Positions 10,341 through 22,006 of a stretch of 44,838 nt of DNA are shown piece after piece. Source of the DNA: Tolypocladium sp. Sup5 PDA-1 (Eukaryota > Ascomycota > Sordariomycetes > Hypocreales > Ophiocordycipitaceae); NCBI GenBank assembly GCA_000750105.3, contig JPHH03000110.1:1-44838 (forward strand). Reading direction: 5' to 3'. The stretch's first letter is position 1. Each line of letters opens with the position of its first letter. Below the pieces are notes generated by a model. That model was not told where the DNA came from. It saw only the letters and a list, made by a program, of their open reading frames with translations, and searched no databases. The translations under genes were made by a program, and so were the position numbers.

Positions 10341-11290
10341 TGGTGAGCACTGATCTGTTATGAAGAGTATGGCTGTCGAATTGTGGTCGAATTGTGGACG
10401 GTTCGGTAGGAGAAGGCTGCGCCCACAGGAGAGGCAAAGTTGTCGTTCCGGAGCTTTGAGTTTTTCCAGCCCGTCGACTTCGCTGGCTCATGCAAACGCA
10501 TGCGTTGGTGCCTCTCGCAAGTCTGGCCGCCAATGGCGCGTTCCATGCTCTGGGCTCAGCTGCTTTTGGAACGCGTGCGACACTGCCGTCGAGTGGCTGT
10601 CTGTAGCCACGGGCGATCATGGTTGTCAACAATGCCACGGGGTGTGGGTTTGATTGGTCAGCACCTTCCCATGCTAGAAGAGGTAAAGTTGATTGGCTGC
10701 CACGTCAAACCGCAGTCCCGCCGCCGCAAAGAGAGCGGAGCCCTCGATGACAGCGTTGCAGTTTGCCCCCTCCCAATGCAGGTCGGCTGGATGCCAGAGA
10801 CAACAACTTTAATCGCGGCTGAGCGCCCCTTGGTAACCACCAGGGATCATGCGGCTCAGCATGCTTGACAGGCTGTGGAACTGTGCACAAGACCACGATC
10901 AGTCCAGAGAGCACCCGCCAGTCTCAATCGCCGAATCGGCAAACAAGCTTGCACGCGAACAAGCGGAAGTGCGTAACACCAAAATAGCGGTATTCAAGGC
11001 CTTCTGCGCCTCATTCGATGAGACCTCGGACTGCCAAGCAGTTCACCTCCGGACCTGCGTTCCGATTCGCTCAACACTTCTCCTGCAGCTTCCTTCAATA
11101 CTGGGATCAGACACTATCCGGCACGCGACCCGTGAGACGCGTGCGGCTGGTTAGTGGTGTGTCAGCGGCGAGCCAGGGCCTCCCTAGCCGCAGTCTGCCA
11201 GCCAATCAGACCTACCTGTTTCTGGCATTGTTGACACCACCCAGCTTGCTATTACAGATCCCAAGGCTTTATCGTGCTGAGCGCATCTTC
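10341..11290. other. Region without a supported gene
   Basis: About 950 bp upstream of the APH-type gene. Open frames on the plus strand (for example 10440-10868) begin with TTG and show no domain. The first part probably holds the promoter of the APH-type gene. Nothing else could be supported. Confidence 0.3.
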
Positions 11291-11297
11291 ACGTCTG

Positions 11298-12820
11298 TCA
11301 AAACAATGCATCCGTTTCTCGCGATCGGTGAGCCAACGCGCGAGGGAGTCGCGGAGAATGGGCTCGGGGAGGAGGCCCGGGTGAGGGCGGGGGCGGCGCT
11401 GCGGAAGGTTGACGAGGAGCACCGGGACAACGAATCGCCATGCAGGCAAAGATGGGATTTATTGTCTTGGGGCTTGCAAGGCTGGGCCAATCGTGTGCAG
11501 TGCATAAGTTCCAGTCAAACTGCAACTGAAATGTCGCCACGCCGTCCACCAAGATACGCTTGAGGAGCACATTCTAGGGCCCACTCCTCAAATTCTGCAA
11601 TTCCAGGAGCGTCGTCTATCCCAACGCCAGTAGAGGTAGATACCGGCGGGCTGGGCATGCTCCCCGTTGGCCGCCCGACTTTACGGCGTTTGCGTGGTGG
11701 CTGTTCGGCGTCGGCATTCTCCCCGGTCCGGCAATCGTCATGCTGCTGCTTTTGATCACCAGTCAACAAACGGCAGCATCCTTCATCACCACGTACCCCA
11801 ATGCCGTTTACGTGGTCAGGAGCTTCCTCATCGGCCCATGGAGACTCTTTGCCAGGCCACTCGTCATCTTCCGAGGGATTTTTCCCGCCATCCCCTGTGT
11901 CGCTTAGGCGACATTCTTCTCCAGCTCCCCGCCCAGCCCAAGCCGTGCATATTGATGATTCATCGGTCGTGCCATCAGGCCCACAGCCGCTCAGCTCAGT
12001 GTCGAGACTCTCCAAAGCACAAGGATGCTGCTTTGGGGAGTATGCGCCCGACGCTTCGATGATATCGTCAGCCTGCCCCAGAGGACAGCCCGTGAGAGCA
12101 GGATCGATTGGACATAAAGTGCTGTCAAAGTCGTGTGATGTGCAGGGCGTGGGCGGGGTCGTCAGTGATGGTGCAGGTGAGAAATCCGAGCGGCTGACTG
12201 GGGAAGAAATCGAAGGCTCTATGCCATCCATGCTCTCTTCCTGACAAGCCCGCCCTGTTGACGATGCTAGCCGACAGTTGTCTTCGCCTCCCTTACGCCT
12301 CCCACTACCCTTATGTGTCCCACTATCATCAGATAGCACGTCGGCTCTTGCTGACGTCTTATTAGTACCTGTGATCTTCCAGTATAGTTGACCACGGTGA
12401 CTCACCAACACTACTCTTGTGACTGGGCTGTTCTCTCATAACGGATTCAACAAGCGTCTTGAGCGACAGAAGTGTGTCGTCTGATTGCGAAGCATCTGGG
12501 CCACCGTCGGCAGCACCATCGTGGCCACCAATGTCGTCCAGTTCCAAGTCGGGATCTGAGGAGATCCAGATCGGCTCGTCGAAAGAGATCCCAGGGACGG
12601 CGGGTGAGTTAGACCGCACCGCACCAGCCTTGCCGAACGGGCCTTCTTTAGGACACTCAGAGAAATGTCGCTGTGGCGAAGGACATGAGGGCATACGTCG
12701 CTTTACTGGGCGGGCATGAACCCTCGATGCCGCAGATGGAGGGGTCCAAATGACCTGATAGTCAAGGAACGTCCAGCTTCCGCATATTACGACAGAGGCA
12801 TGATGGCGCCTACAGATCAT
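11298..12820 (-). pseudogene. Myb/SANT-like family copy B, frameshifted, DNA-binding domain lost
   Basis: This is a close copy of the intact gene at 22007-23548. Exon 1 (about 12766-12406) and the intron 12405-12351 (GTGAGT, branch TACTAAT, acceptor CAG) are preserved, and exon 2 runs in frame to about 11585. There, where the intact copy encodes EFEEWPWQNVLLKR, small indels shift the frame and translation stops at 11515. The original frame continues out of phase (LLKRILVDGVATFQLQFDWN) to about 11460. After that the sequence differs completely, so the C-terminal Myb/SANT-like domain is missing. The family start ATG is also absent; the nearest in-frame ATG is at 12820. It may still make a truncated protein, but a decayed duplicate is more likely. 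Confidence 0.78.
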
Positions 12821-13064
12821 TGGCCACCAAATTGTGGCCCCGGCCTACTCACCCTGCCTGAGCGGCGGCGTCGGGGCGGCGTGTGGGCGATTCCGGAGCT
12901 GAAGGCAACACCCATGCTCTCATGTAAAGTGGGGATCATGCAGCTAATCATATGATTGGCAGGCGTCCAGTCGCACACAAACCAACGCAAAAGATGATCC
13001 CTCATAGAACCCCGCTCAACGTCGCCGCAAAACACTTTCGAATCGTGGCAGGACCCGTCTCAAG

Positions 13065-16000
13065 ATGAGCTTCGGGTTCAGTATAGGAGACTTCGTCGCG
13101 TTGCTTCAGCTGGCGACCAAATTACGCAGGGACTTCGTTGGCGCCCCCGCGCAGTTCAAGGCCCTGTCAGATGAGTATGTCCACCGGATGGTTAACCGCC
13201 CGGTAATTGCTAAAGTTTGTACCCTTAGAGTGAGAAGCCTTTCAATTATCATTCTAGACGTCAATGTCGCGCTTTCAGAGTGGGACGTCCACGACCAGGA
13301 GCAAACGAACATCCGCGACATTCTCGTGGGCTGCCATAATGTCCTCTCCGACCTAGATAAAGCCCTTCAGAGGAATGTTGGCATACAGATTAGCGGCGGA
13401 GGTATAGGCACCCGGGTCAAGCGAGTTTGGAAGAAGGTGCACTGGCAACCAGGCGATATTCATGAGCTTCGAGGACGCCTTACGTCGAACATCGCACTGC
13501 TCGATGCCTTCCTAGGGCGAATGTCAAGGTATTTCCCCCCAAATAATGTTATCGTAACGGAACTTCAAGTTGAATCTACTAGTGGTATTGCCATTGAGAC
13601 GAAGAAGGGCGTGGATCAGCTGAAACAGCGGCAAGCTGACCAAGATCGACGAGACGTTCTCAATTGGCTCACGCCGACCGACTACTCCACGCAGCAGCAT
13701 GACTTCTTCCACCGGCGACAAAAAGGAACTGGCCAGTGGCTTTTGGGCTCGTCAGAGTACAGGGCATGGCTGCGGGAGTCTGGGCAGACACTGTTCTGCC
13801 CCGGTATCCCCGGGGCTGGAAAAACTATACTTGCATCCATAGTCGTGGATGACCTCACAACGGTTATCCGTACAGACCCAACTATCGGCATCGCTTATAT
13901 TTACTGCAACTTCCGGCAACAAAACGAGCAGACAATCGACCACTTAATGGCATCTCTCTTGAAACAACTTCTTGAGAACGAACCCCTCCCAGCGAAGACC
14001 ATGACCGAATTGTCGAACAGATACAATAAGGAACGCAAACATCCACGACTCGATGAATTGACGGCGTCTCTGAGGTCCGTGGCAGGTGCATATTCCAAAG
14101 TCTTCATCATCATAGATGCGCTCGATGAATGCTCAAACTCCAATGGGTGCCGAGCGAGGCTTCTGTCGGAAGTTTTCCGTCTCCAGACTGACTTCAATGT
14201 GAACATACTCGCAACCTCGAGGTTCACTCCAGAATTCGAGAAACCCGGAAAGAGCATCTCGTTGGAGATTCGTGCTCGTGATGCAGATGTGCAAAGTTAC
14301 GTCGTCGAACGTCTCTCACAACATCCGATGTTTGTCAGAAGTGGGCATCTTTTGCAGCAGGAAATTGTCACGCGGATCGTTGAAGCTGCAAGTGGAATGT
14401 GAGTCAGTTCTGACCTACTCCATACGAACGATCTAATAAAAAATAGGTTCTTACTTGCACAACTTCATGTTGATTCCCTGAAAGGGAAAAGGTCAATTAA
14501 GGCACTTCGCACCGCTTCACAAAATTTAGCTACGGGGTTCGAAGCATACGACAAAGCATATGAGGGCGCTATGGAGAGAATAGCATGTCAGTCTAGAGAC
14601 GAAGAGGAGCTGGCCAAGCAAACGTTATTGTGGATAACCTTCGCGCGGTCGCCACTGACCACATCTCAACTACAGCATGCCCTTGCGGTAGAGGTCGGTG
14701 AAACAGAACTCGACGCGGACAATATGTCACAAATTGAAGACATCATCTCGGCATGTGCTGGTTTGGTCACGGTCGACACACAAAGCAAGGTCATTCGTTT
14801 AGCACACTACACGACACAGAACTACTTCGAGCGGACGCGAAGCCGTTGGTTCTCAAACGTTGAAACCAACATTGCGACTGTCTGCATTACGTATATCTCG
14901 TTTGATGTCTTCGACAATGGGCCTTGCCACACAGATGCGTATCTCAAGGAGCGGCTGCAATACTACCCATTCTACGCCTACGCAGCACGCAATTGGGGTC
15001 ACCATGTCCGTGGTGCTACGGGCTCAGCGCTTCATAAGCAGCTCTTGGACTTTGCCAACAGCGACAGGCATATGCAAGCATCGGCTCAGATCTTGTTTAG
15101 TTCCCATGTCTGTCCTTCACTGGTAGCCACCGAGAACAAGGACACTGCACGGGTAACTGGTCTTCACTTAATGTGCTACTTTGGGCTCGAAGAACATTTT
15201 CGAGTCTTACTCCCACGGTGCCCCGATCCAGATATTAAAGATTTCTCAAGTCGAACGCCCCTATCACGGGCTGCTGAGAATGGATCAAACGGTATAGTCC
15301 GGCAACTCCTTCGAAGTGGTAAAATTGACTTAGACTCGAGAGACGACACTGGCCGAACGCCACTGTCTTGGGCGGCTGAGACTGGCAGAACAGCTACTGT
15401 TGACCTCCTTGTCACTGGGCGCGCCAAGGCTGATTCCCAGGATAATTGGGGCCGCACACCACTGTCATTTGCTGCCGAGAAAGGTCACGAAGCCGTGGTT
15501 CGTCGGCTTCTCGTCGAAAGAGTCAATGTTGACTCGAAGTTTAATGTCTTTGGGCCGAAGTCGACTTCGACACTATACGCCGTTCGAATTGACGGCCAGG
15601 AGGCTATGCACATGCTATTTGACGGGTCTTCCAAAGCGATGATAGGTAGTGTGACCGACTCATACGCAAGCGGGCCTGACCTTTTCGAGAAAGTGCTTGA
15701 TCTTATTGACAAGATGGATCGCAGCGAATATGACGGCACCAGGTCTGGCAGATCACCGCTTCTGGTATCCGTTGATCCTGCATTGGGTACGGTGGAGTTG
15801 GTTCTTGTCCGGGGCGTGGGCGAGCCAGCAGCGCATGGAAAAACTCCGCTGCATCTGGCTGCCTGGCATGGACATGCAAGCGTCGTTAAGGTGCTGCTCG
15901 ACGTAGGTGGCGCCGTGCCTCATACTAGAGATGAGTTCAACCATACCCCGTTGCTATCTGCCGCTGCGGCTGGCAATACAGAAGTGGTCGGGTTACTCTT

Positions 16001-16190
16001 ATCTACAGGAGTAGTCGATGCGAGATCTGTCGATGCTCAAGGCAAGACTGCGTTGTCGTGGGCGACCAAGTACGGATACCAACAAATAGTTGAGCTTCTG
16101 ATTGAGTACGAAACCAGGGCCCAATCCTTCGAGGTCCGGGTTAGAAGCAGCGGTTCTTGCGGAGATAGGATCGACAGTACCGGACATTGA
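13065..16190 (+). CDS. NACHT-ankyrin STAND (NLR-like) protein, 989 aa
   Basis: Model: exons 13065-13174, 13229-13528, 13583-14398 and 14447-16190; introns of 54, 54 and 48 bp. The first two introns are multiples of three without stops, so only family alignment favours splicing; the third is required. The N-terminus (MSFGFSIGDFVALLQLATKL) matches the helical domain that precedes NACHT in many fungal STAND proteins. Walker A is GIPGAGKT (about residues 211-218) and Walker B is VFIIIDALDE (about 310-319). Ankyrin repeats fill about 645-960 (for example DTGRTPLSWAAETGR, GKTPLHLAAWHGHASVVKVLL). Such proteins act as cytosolic ligand-triggered switches in fungal non-self recognition and regulated cell death; the ligand and partner are unknown. 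The reading frame is intact, unlike its neighbours. Confidence 0.9.
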
Positions 16191-16307
16191 AGATCCGATT
16201 ATAATAGAATAGGGTCTGTTATAGTACAGTGCAGTACCGTCAAAGACGGGGTCAGTCTTTCTTAGCGGCGCCTACTCAGACATTTGGTCGTCGCCAAGAG
16301 CCTGACT

Positions 16308-17190
16308 TCAAAGTTTATCACCGCTGTTCTTTGATGGGCTAGGCAGCTCGCCCGGCAGCTCGTCACACATCCTCGTTCTTTTCCTTTTTTGGCTCGTACG
16401 GCTCGTCATGTACTCCCTTGTAGTCTTGATGAAGTCTCGTTCATGGGATACCTGACCCTTCTTCAACTCTGCTAACTCTTCCGTATCCACATAGTTCCAT
16501 TTTTCAAATCGCTGAACAGGTTTGCTGTCGTCTGGGCCGTTGTAGTGAATGCATATCCAGAACAGCACCCAGAAAAACGACTCCAGATCATGCATGAAAG
16601 AGTGTTGATCGTCCCACAGAGCTCCTATAGCCATGAATGCCCTCGTACCAGTCTTTTCTTTTGCTCCTGATAGAGATGTCTCTATGGAGAAAGCCAGCCT
16701 TGTGCAAGGACTGCTGACCCTCAATACAGCTCTCCAGCGCAGCAAGCAGAGCGACTCTGGAGCTTGCCTTGTAGATCGGCCTTCCATAGTCGCAAAGAAT
16801 GACACGCCGGTGTTCCCGGTTTGGCAGGGCTTCGACGCTCGCCTTTACTGGAGATGCTGAACAGGGTCGCTTGCTCAGCGGCAGAGCGGCGTCAGTTTCA
16901 CTGGACGGTCGCTTCACGCCAGCGCTGCTGCTTCGCCCTTTGCGCGAAACACTGGACGCGCTCGCACTTGACGGCATCATCGGGCGTCCCGGTCGGTAAT
17001 TCGTAGCTTTGGTGACGTCCAGTCCCTTTCGAACATTGTTTCGAACGTCGTCATCAGCACCGTGGACGCGAACGGTCTCATGGTGGTAGTATCGGGCAAC
17101 GTTAATCACACCTTTCTCCGTCGCTTCTTGGACGAGTGTACCCTCTTCGTCCCTGTCCATGTACTGCCACGTACAGACAGCGCATGACAT
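16308..17190 (-). pseudogene. FunK1 kinase, second copy, truncated and frameshifted
   Basis: This copy lies in opposite orientation to the kinase at 3-791 and is closely similar to it (SSSAGVKRPSSETDAALP, VALLAALESCIEGQQSLHKA). It begins inside the kinase (around WQYMDRDEEG), so the N-lobe is missing. At about 16670 the sequence jumps from the HRDIS catalytic loop directly to GAKEKTGTRAFMAIGAL. Compared with copy 1, about 100 bp are lost, including the codons for the DLD metal-binding motif, and the frame shifts. The remaining C-lobe ends differently from copy 1. It cannot encode an active kinase. Confidence 0.85.
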
Positions 17191-17297
17191 GAACCTTCAG
17201 AAATGAAGACAGAGGTGTGAAGATACTCGACGTAGATTGATTCTGGTTTCTGAAACGCAGTTTATACTATACGTTATTGAAGGAATTCGGAGTCATA

Positions 17298-20200
17298 TTA
17301 AGAGAGATCATGCAATTTAGACAGAATGCGGGAAAAGCGACTGTGCAAAGGCCCGTAAACAATTTGAATGCCGGCTTCGGCCCGGGTGTAATAAAGTCGC
17401 GCTTCCTCAAGCAATCTGCGTACCTGAAAGAGGTCACCGAGGTTCTCAAGGGTATTGATTGCAGCAGGAAAGGTAGTGGCCCCATCTTTCCCCAAGGCCT
17501 TATCGTAGCCTCGAAGTGCGCGCTTATACATTGCCTCCGCATCGCTAAGCCGGGCCTTGGCTTTTGTAGAGAATGCCCAGGTTGGTGACTGTATCCAGTG
17601 TCGACGTGTGTTCTGGTCCCCGTGCCTTCTCCTTGCCTCGACGTGCCCGCTCGTACATTGCCTCCGCGTCGCCGAGCCGGCCTTGGTCTGCATAGAGAAT
17701 GCCCAGGTTGTTGACTGTATTCAGCGTCGACGTGTGTTCTGGTCCCCATGCTTTCTCGTAGCCGCGAAGTGCCCGCTCGTACATTGCCTCCGCCTCGCTA
17801 AGACGGCCTTGGTCCTTGTAGAGATTGCCCAGATTGTTGACTGTATTCAGCGTTGACGTGTGTTCTAGTCCCCATGCTTTCTCGTAGCCGCGAAGTGCCC
17901 GCTCGTACATCACCTCCGCGTCGCCAAGCCGGCCTTGCCCCTCATAAAGATTGCCTAGATTGTTGATAGTATCCAGTGTCGACGTGTGTTCCGGGCCCCA
18001 TGCCTTCTCCTTGCCTCGAAGTGCCCGCTCGTACATTGCCTCCGCGTCGCTGAGTCGGCCTTGGTTCTTGTAGAGATTCCCCAGGTTGTTGACTGTATTC
18101 AGCGTCGACGTGTGTTCCGGTCCCAATCCCTTCCCGTAGCCTCGAAGCGCCCGCTCGTACATTGCCTCCGCGTCGCTGAGCCGGCCTTGGGCTGCATAGA
18201 GACTGCCCAGATTGTTGACTGTATTCAGCGTCGACGTGTGTTCTGGTCCCCATGCTTTCTCGTAGCCGTGAAGTGCCCGCTCGTACATTGCCTCCGCCTC
18301 GCTAAGACGGCCTTGGTCCTTGTAGAGAACGCCCAGATTGTTGAGTGTATTCAGCGTCGACGTGTGTTCCGGTCCCAATGCCTTCTCGTAGCCTCGAAGT
18401 GCTTGTTCATACATGGCCTCGGCGTCGCTAAGACGACCTTGGTCTGCATAGAGAATGCCCAGATTATTGACTGTATTCAGCGTCGACGTGTGTTCTGGTC
18501 CCCATGCTTTCTCGTAGCCGTGAAGTGCCCGCTCGTACATTGCCTCCGCCTCGCTAAGACGGCCTTGGTCCTTGTAGAGAACGCCCAGATTGTTGAGTGT
18601 ATTCAGCGTCGACGTGTGTTCCGGTCCCAATGCCTTCTCGTAGCCTCGAAGTGCTTGTTCATACATGGCCTCGGCGTCGCTAAGACGACCTTGGTCTGCA
18701 TAGAGAATGCCCAGATTATTGACTGTATTCAGCGTCGACGTGTGTTCTGGTCCCCATGCTTTCTCGTAGCCGTGAAGTGCCCGCTCGTACATTGCCTCCG
18801 CCTCGCTAAGACGGCCTTGGTCCTTGTAGAGAACGCCCAGATTGTTGAGTGTATTCAGCGTCGACGTGTGTTCCGGTCCCAATGCCTTCTCGTAGCCTCG
18901 AAGTGCTTGTTCATACATGGCCTCGGCGTCGCTGAGCCGGCCTTGATCCTTGTAGAGAATACCTAGGTTGTTGGCTGTACCTAGCGTCGACGTGTGTTCC
19001 GGTCCCCATGCTTTCTCGTAGCCTCGAAGTGCCCGCTCGTACATCGCCTCGGCTTCATTGAGCCGTTCTTGGTCCGCATAGGGAAGACCCAGATTGTTGA
19101 CGATGTCGAGCGTCAACGTGTCTTCTGGTCCCCACCCCTTTTCGTACCCCTCCACACGCTTCTCGAGTTGGGCCATCACTTCCTTGCCATTCCAACGACT
19201 CCCCGCTGCAGTCTTCGCCACCTCCTCTGTGATGGCGATCTCCTTGCCTCGCCGGTCCACAAGGAGAGACTGCTCCTTGGGGATGAGGTTGCCCGACTTG
19301 ACCAGGTCGATGAACGCGTAGCTTGCGTCCTGGGGGAGGACGTTCCAGATGCTAATCGGCAGCGACACAAGCAACAGCGTCGACCCTGAGTGAAAGCCAG
19401 CCTCAAGGCGTACGTGGTCCATCCAGCTAATGTTCAAGGCCAGTATGTCCGGCGGCGCCTGGTCTCTGAGCCACGAGATCCAGTCCCTCGTATGGAGTGG
19501 ATTCTCCGGGTTGCGCAGGCGAATTGATACCAGCACCCGCGTCTGGAACCGGTCCTCCTCCGGGTCCGCCCGCGTCACCGGCGCCGCCGGCCGATCCGGG
19601 TCCGGGTACACTAGCCGCACGCTCTTGAACTGGTGCCGGCCCTCGGACGGGCCGATCCGGATGGGCGTGTTTAGAAGGTTGTAGCGCCCCTGTTTTTCGA
19701 CAAGCGCTGCGTGCAGCGCGCTGACCGAACACGACTTGCCTTTGAGATCCTGTAGTTCGCGGATGAGCGCCTGAGTGAACGAATTGTGGTTGACGCCCGT
19801 TGTCCTCTCATTCTTGCCGCTCGCGACGAGCACCTCCCGGAAGCCCCGCCTTGAGTAGGGACTGCGCCCGACGGCGCTGGACGCGTAGCAGCAGTCGAGG
19901 ATGAGGAGCACGTCGCTCTCGCAGTCGTTGAGCCGCTCCTGCAGATATGTCCAGTCAACGACCGGCATCTCGCGGCTTCCGAGCGGGGGATCGATCCAAG
20001 GGTACAACAAGCACCGCTGCCGCTCGTCCATTTTTGCGTGGCCGCCGTAGTACACGATCAGCAGATTCGAGCTGCCGAGCGCGTGTTTATTCCTTTGGTT
20101 GATGAGCTCCCCTTCTAGCAGCACTTGACAGTGCTCCGAGGGAATTTCAAAACTGTCTTGCGTGAACGCATTGGGGTCCTTCGTAAAGCGCAGCTGGGAC

Positions 20201-20597
20201 ATGACGGCGCACAGTTCCCGAATTTCGGACGCTGTGCCCAGGTCGTCATCCTTCCAGCGTATGAACAGGACGTGCGCCTTATCGTAGGCGTCAAACTTGT
20301 CGCCCTCGTGGCGCTGCTACCGCAAGACCTTGCCCACATCGCCAATGAGCTTTTGGAGGTTGTCGGCGTGAGGGCGGGCGAGGTCGGGATACTGCGGGCT
20401 ACTGGGATGGTGCTTGCAGGGAATCTCGCAGTCTTCGTCTCCAGACTGTTAGCTCTTTGGCACTGAACAAGAGGGAATCACACCTGTTTACCGGGTGATG
20501 ATGTTGGCTCTCTCCAGTCGTCACTGCCTGGCTGCCTGCCTTGACCAACAGGCAATCGATAGGGCATCTGTGAGGTCCCTGCGGTCCCCTCGGTCAT
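17298..20597 (-). pseudogene. Caspase-like peptidase fused to TPR repeats, with one stop and one frameshift
   Basis: A long minus-strand gene. Exon 1 (ATG at 20597 or 20648) is joined by a short intron near 20484-20446 to a main exon starting at 20445; this first junction is uncertain. The family-like N-terminus (HHPSSPQYPDLARPHADNL) meets an in-frame TAG at 20319-20317 and then continues (HEGDKFDAYDKAHVLFIRWK). An ATG at 20202 opens 885 aa. Catalytic His in YYGGHAK and Cys in LLILDCCYAS identify a caspase/metacaspase-like fold. Thirteen 42-residue TPRs of the kinesin-light-chain type follow (GPEHTSTLNTVNNLG). At 17551-17555 one extra base in the run CGGG breaks the frame; a further TPR and the true tail (SRILSKLHDLS) continue in another frame to 17298. 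It was probably an NLR-associated death or protease effector. Confidence 0.85.
18224..18975 (-). repeat. Three near-identical 252-bp tandem blocks inside the TPR region
   Basis: Each block encodes two 42-aa TPR units and recurs at an exact 252-bp spacing; for example the string gaagtgcccgctcgtacatt occurs at about 18270, 18522 and 18774. The three blocks appear identical over most of their length, while other TPR units in the same gene differ at many positions. This points to recent amplification or gene conversion, as described for high-identity repeats of fungal incompatibility STAND proteins. Confidence 0.9.
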
Positions 20598-20648
20598 CTT
20601 GACAAAATTCTTTGGCGTAGAATTGACTGGGTTGAAATGTCGTACCAT

Positions 20649-20896
20649 AGCAAACGATGCAAGAATATTGTGCAGTGAAGGAAAGGCCGTCAGTCTCACC
20701 GGCTATCCTGCCCAGCTGAAGACCCCCAGGAAGGGGGGGGGGGGGGGGGCAGCTGAGCAAAGACGCGCATGCATGCAGCCTCTCGCCACCGCACTATTGG
20801 ATCGATGAATCTCACCGGCTTCTGTGCTGCATTTAAGGAATACACCCCCGCACCTGGTCTGCTGTTCAATGACAAACATTGTCACTGCCAGTCACG
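20649..20896. promoter_or_regulatory. Divergent intergenic region with an 18-base poly-G run
   Basis: About 250 bp separate the caspase/TPR gene (minus) from the 294-aa gene (plus) and must hold both promoters. A run of about 18 G lies at about 20733-20750. On the plus strand, acatttaaggaatacaccc at about 20830 is the only TATA-like candidate. Long poly-G runs are prone to length error in sequencing and replication. Confidence 0.45.
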
Positions 20897-21832
20897 ATGC
20901 CAAATCACTGCCGCCACGACCGTGCGTACGCCAAGCTCATGGGCAGAGATGTCGGCTGGGCCGTCTACAACAAAGCCCGCTCGGTCAACCTGCGACCCGG
21001 AGTTGTTGGCTACTTTGATGCAGACGGCGAGTGGACGCCCATTGTCAACCTCGTCGACGATGACATCCAGCGCGAGGGCTGGGAGCGGCCGCTAGCGAGC
21101 CCAAACACGGCGCAGGACGAGAACTGGGCGACCTGGGGCCCGAAATACTCGAGCAGCGTGAGAGAGTATCGCGTGGGGACCGAACTCGGCGCACCGTGCG
21201 TACCCATCTAGGCGTGAGTCTGCGATGTAGCTGACACGGCCACCAGGCCCATCCCCGGCATTGAAACCTCCATCAAGTTCAAGGTCGAGGGCTCATCCAA
21301 CCTCGGCGCCGTCCTCTGCACCGCGTCGCCCATCGTGCAGGACAAAATCACCGACCCACGACCCCTTCCCGCATGGTTCGAGGCCAACTCACGCAAGCTG
21401 ATGGCCGACTACGGCCGAGCGCTCAAGGAGCATGGCCTCTGGGGCATCACAAAAACGTACTCGACCAGGCGATGCGCAATAGGTATACTCAACTCCAACT
21501 CCAGTGAGGCCACCATTGGCCTTGGCGTGGACTTGCAGGGCTTCCTGACGCTAAAGCCCGAGAGCTTATGGCTCAGATCGCAAACGGACGCTGTTATGAC
21601 GGCGTACGAAGACGACGAAGGGGTCGTGGTATTTGTTTGCGGGATATATGTCACTAAGAGCCTGCTGTCGGGGTCGCTCAGGGCGGCAGACAGGCGGGAG
21701 AAGCAGCAGTTTCTGCGCGCGGGCGAGCGGACGGAGCCGTTTACCATTCGCACCGTAGACGCAGACGGGTCCGAAGTGCTGCTGGAGCTTGACATGGACG
21801 AAGAGAAATACCACCTAGGAAGTCGCATTTAG
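20897..21832 (+). CDS. Two-exon conserved-looking hypothetical protein (294 aa)
   Basis: Model: exons 20897-21195 and 21247-21832; the 51-bp intron starts GTGCGT, has the branch site GCTGACAC and ends CCACCAG. The frame is continuous for 294 aa, starting MPNHCRHDRAYAKLMGRDVG and ending with a charged C-terminus. The first exon has the compact pattern RPGVVGYFDADGEWTPIVNL. The middle contains HGLWGITKTYSTRRCAIGIL, which alternates like beta strands, and the end of the core reads GVVVFVCGIYV. There is no signal peptide or membrane helix. The gene is transcribed divergently from the caspase/TPR gene, so the two may share a promoter region. I could not name the family. Intact splice sites and frame suggest a working gene. 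Confidence 0.72.
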
Positions 21833-22006
21833 CACTATTAGGACCCAGTGGAGATGGAGTCAGGCAAGCGCATTGGCGGCTCGAGGCATCGGTACGGAAC
21901 TTTCGTCGAGTAATGTCCATATCCTTTACAGCATGTTGATGGCGTGAGAAGCCACTACTATCATGGTCGTCGCACACCTAAAATCAAGCCGACGCGACGT
22001 CATCTT

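Noticed and set aside
17986..18966. 326-codon plus-strand ORF through the TPR region
   Set aside because: It is the antisense shadow of the near-identical TPR repeats; periodic DNA keeps several frames open and no domain is present on this strand.
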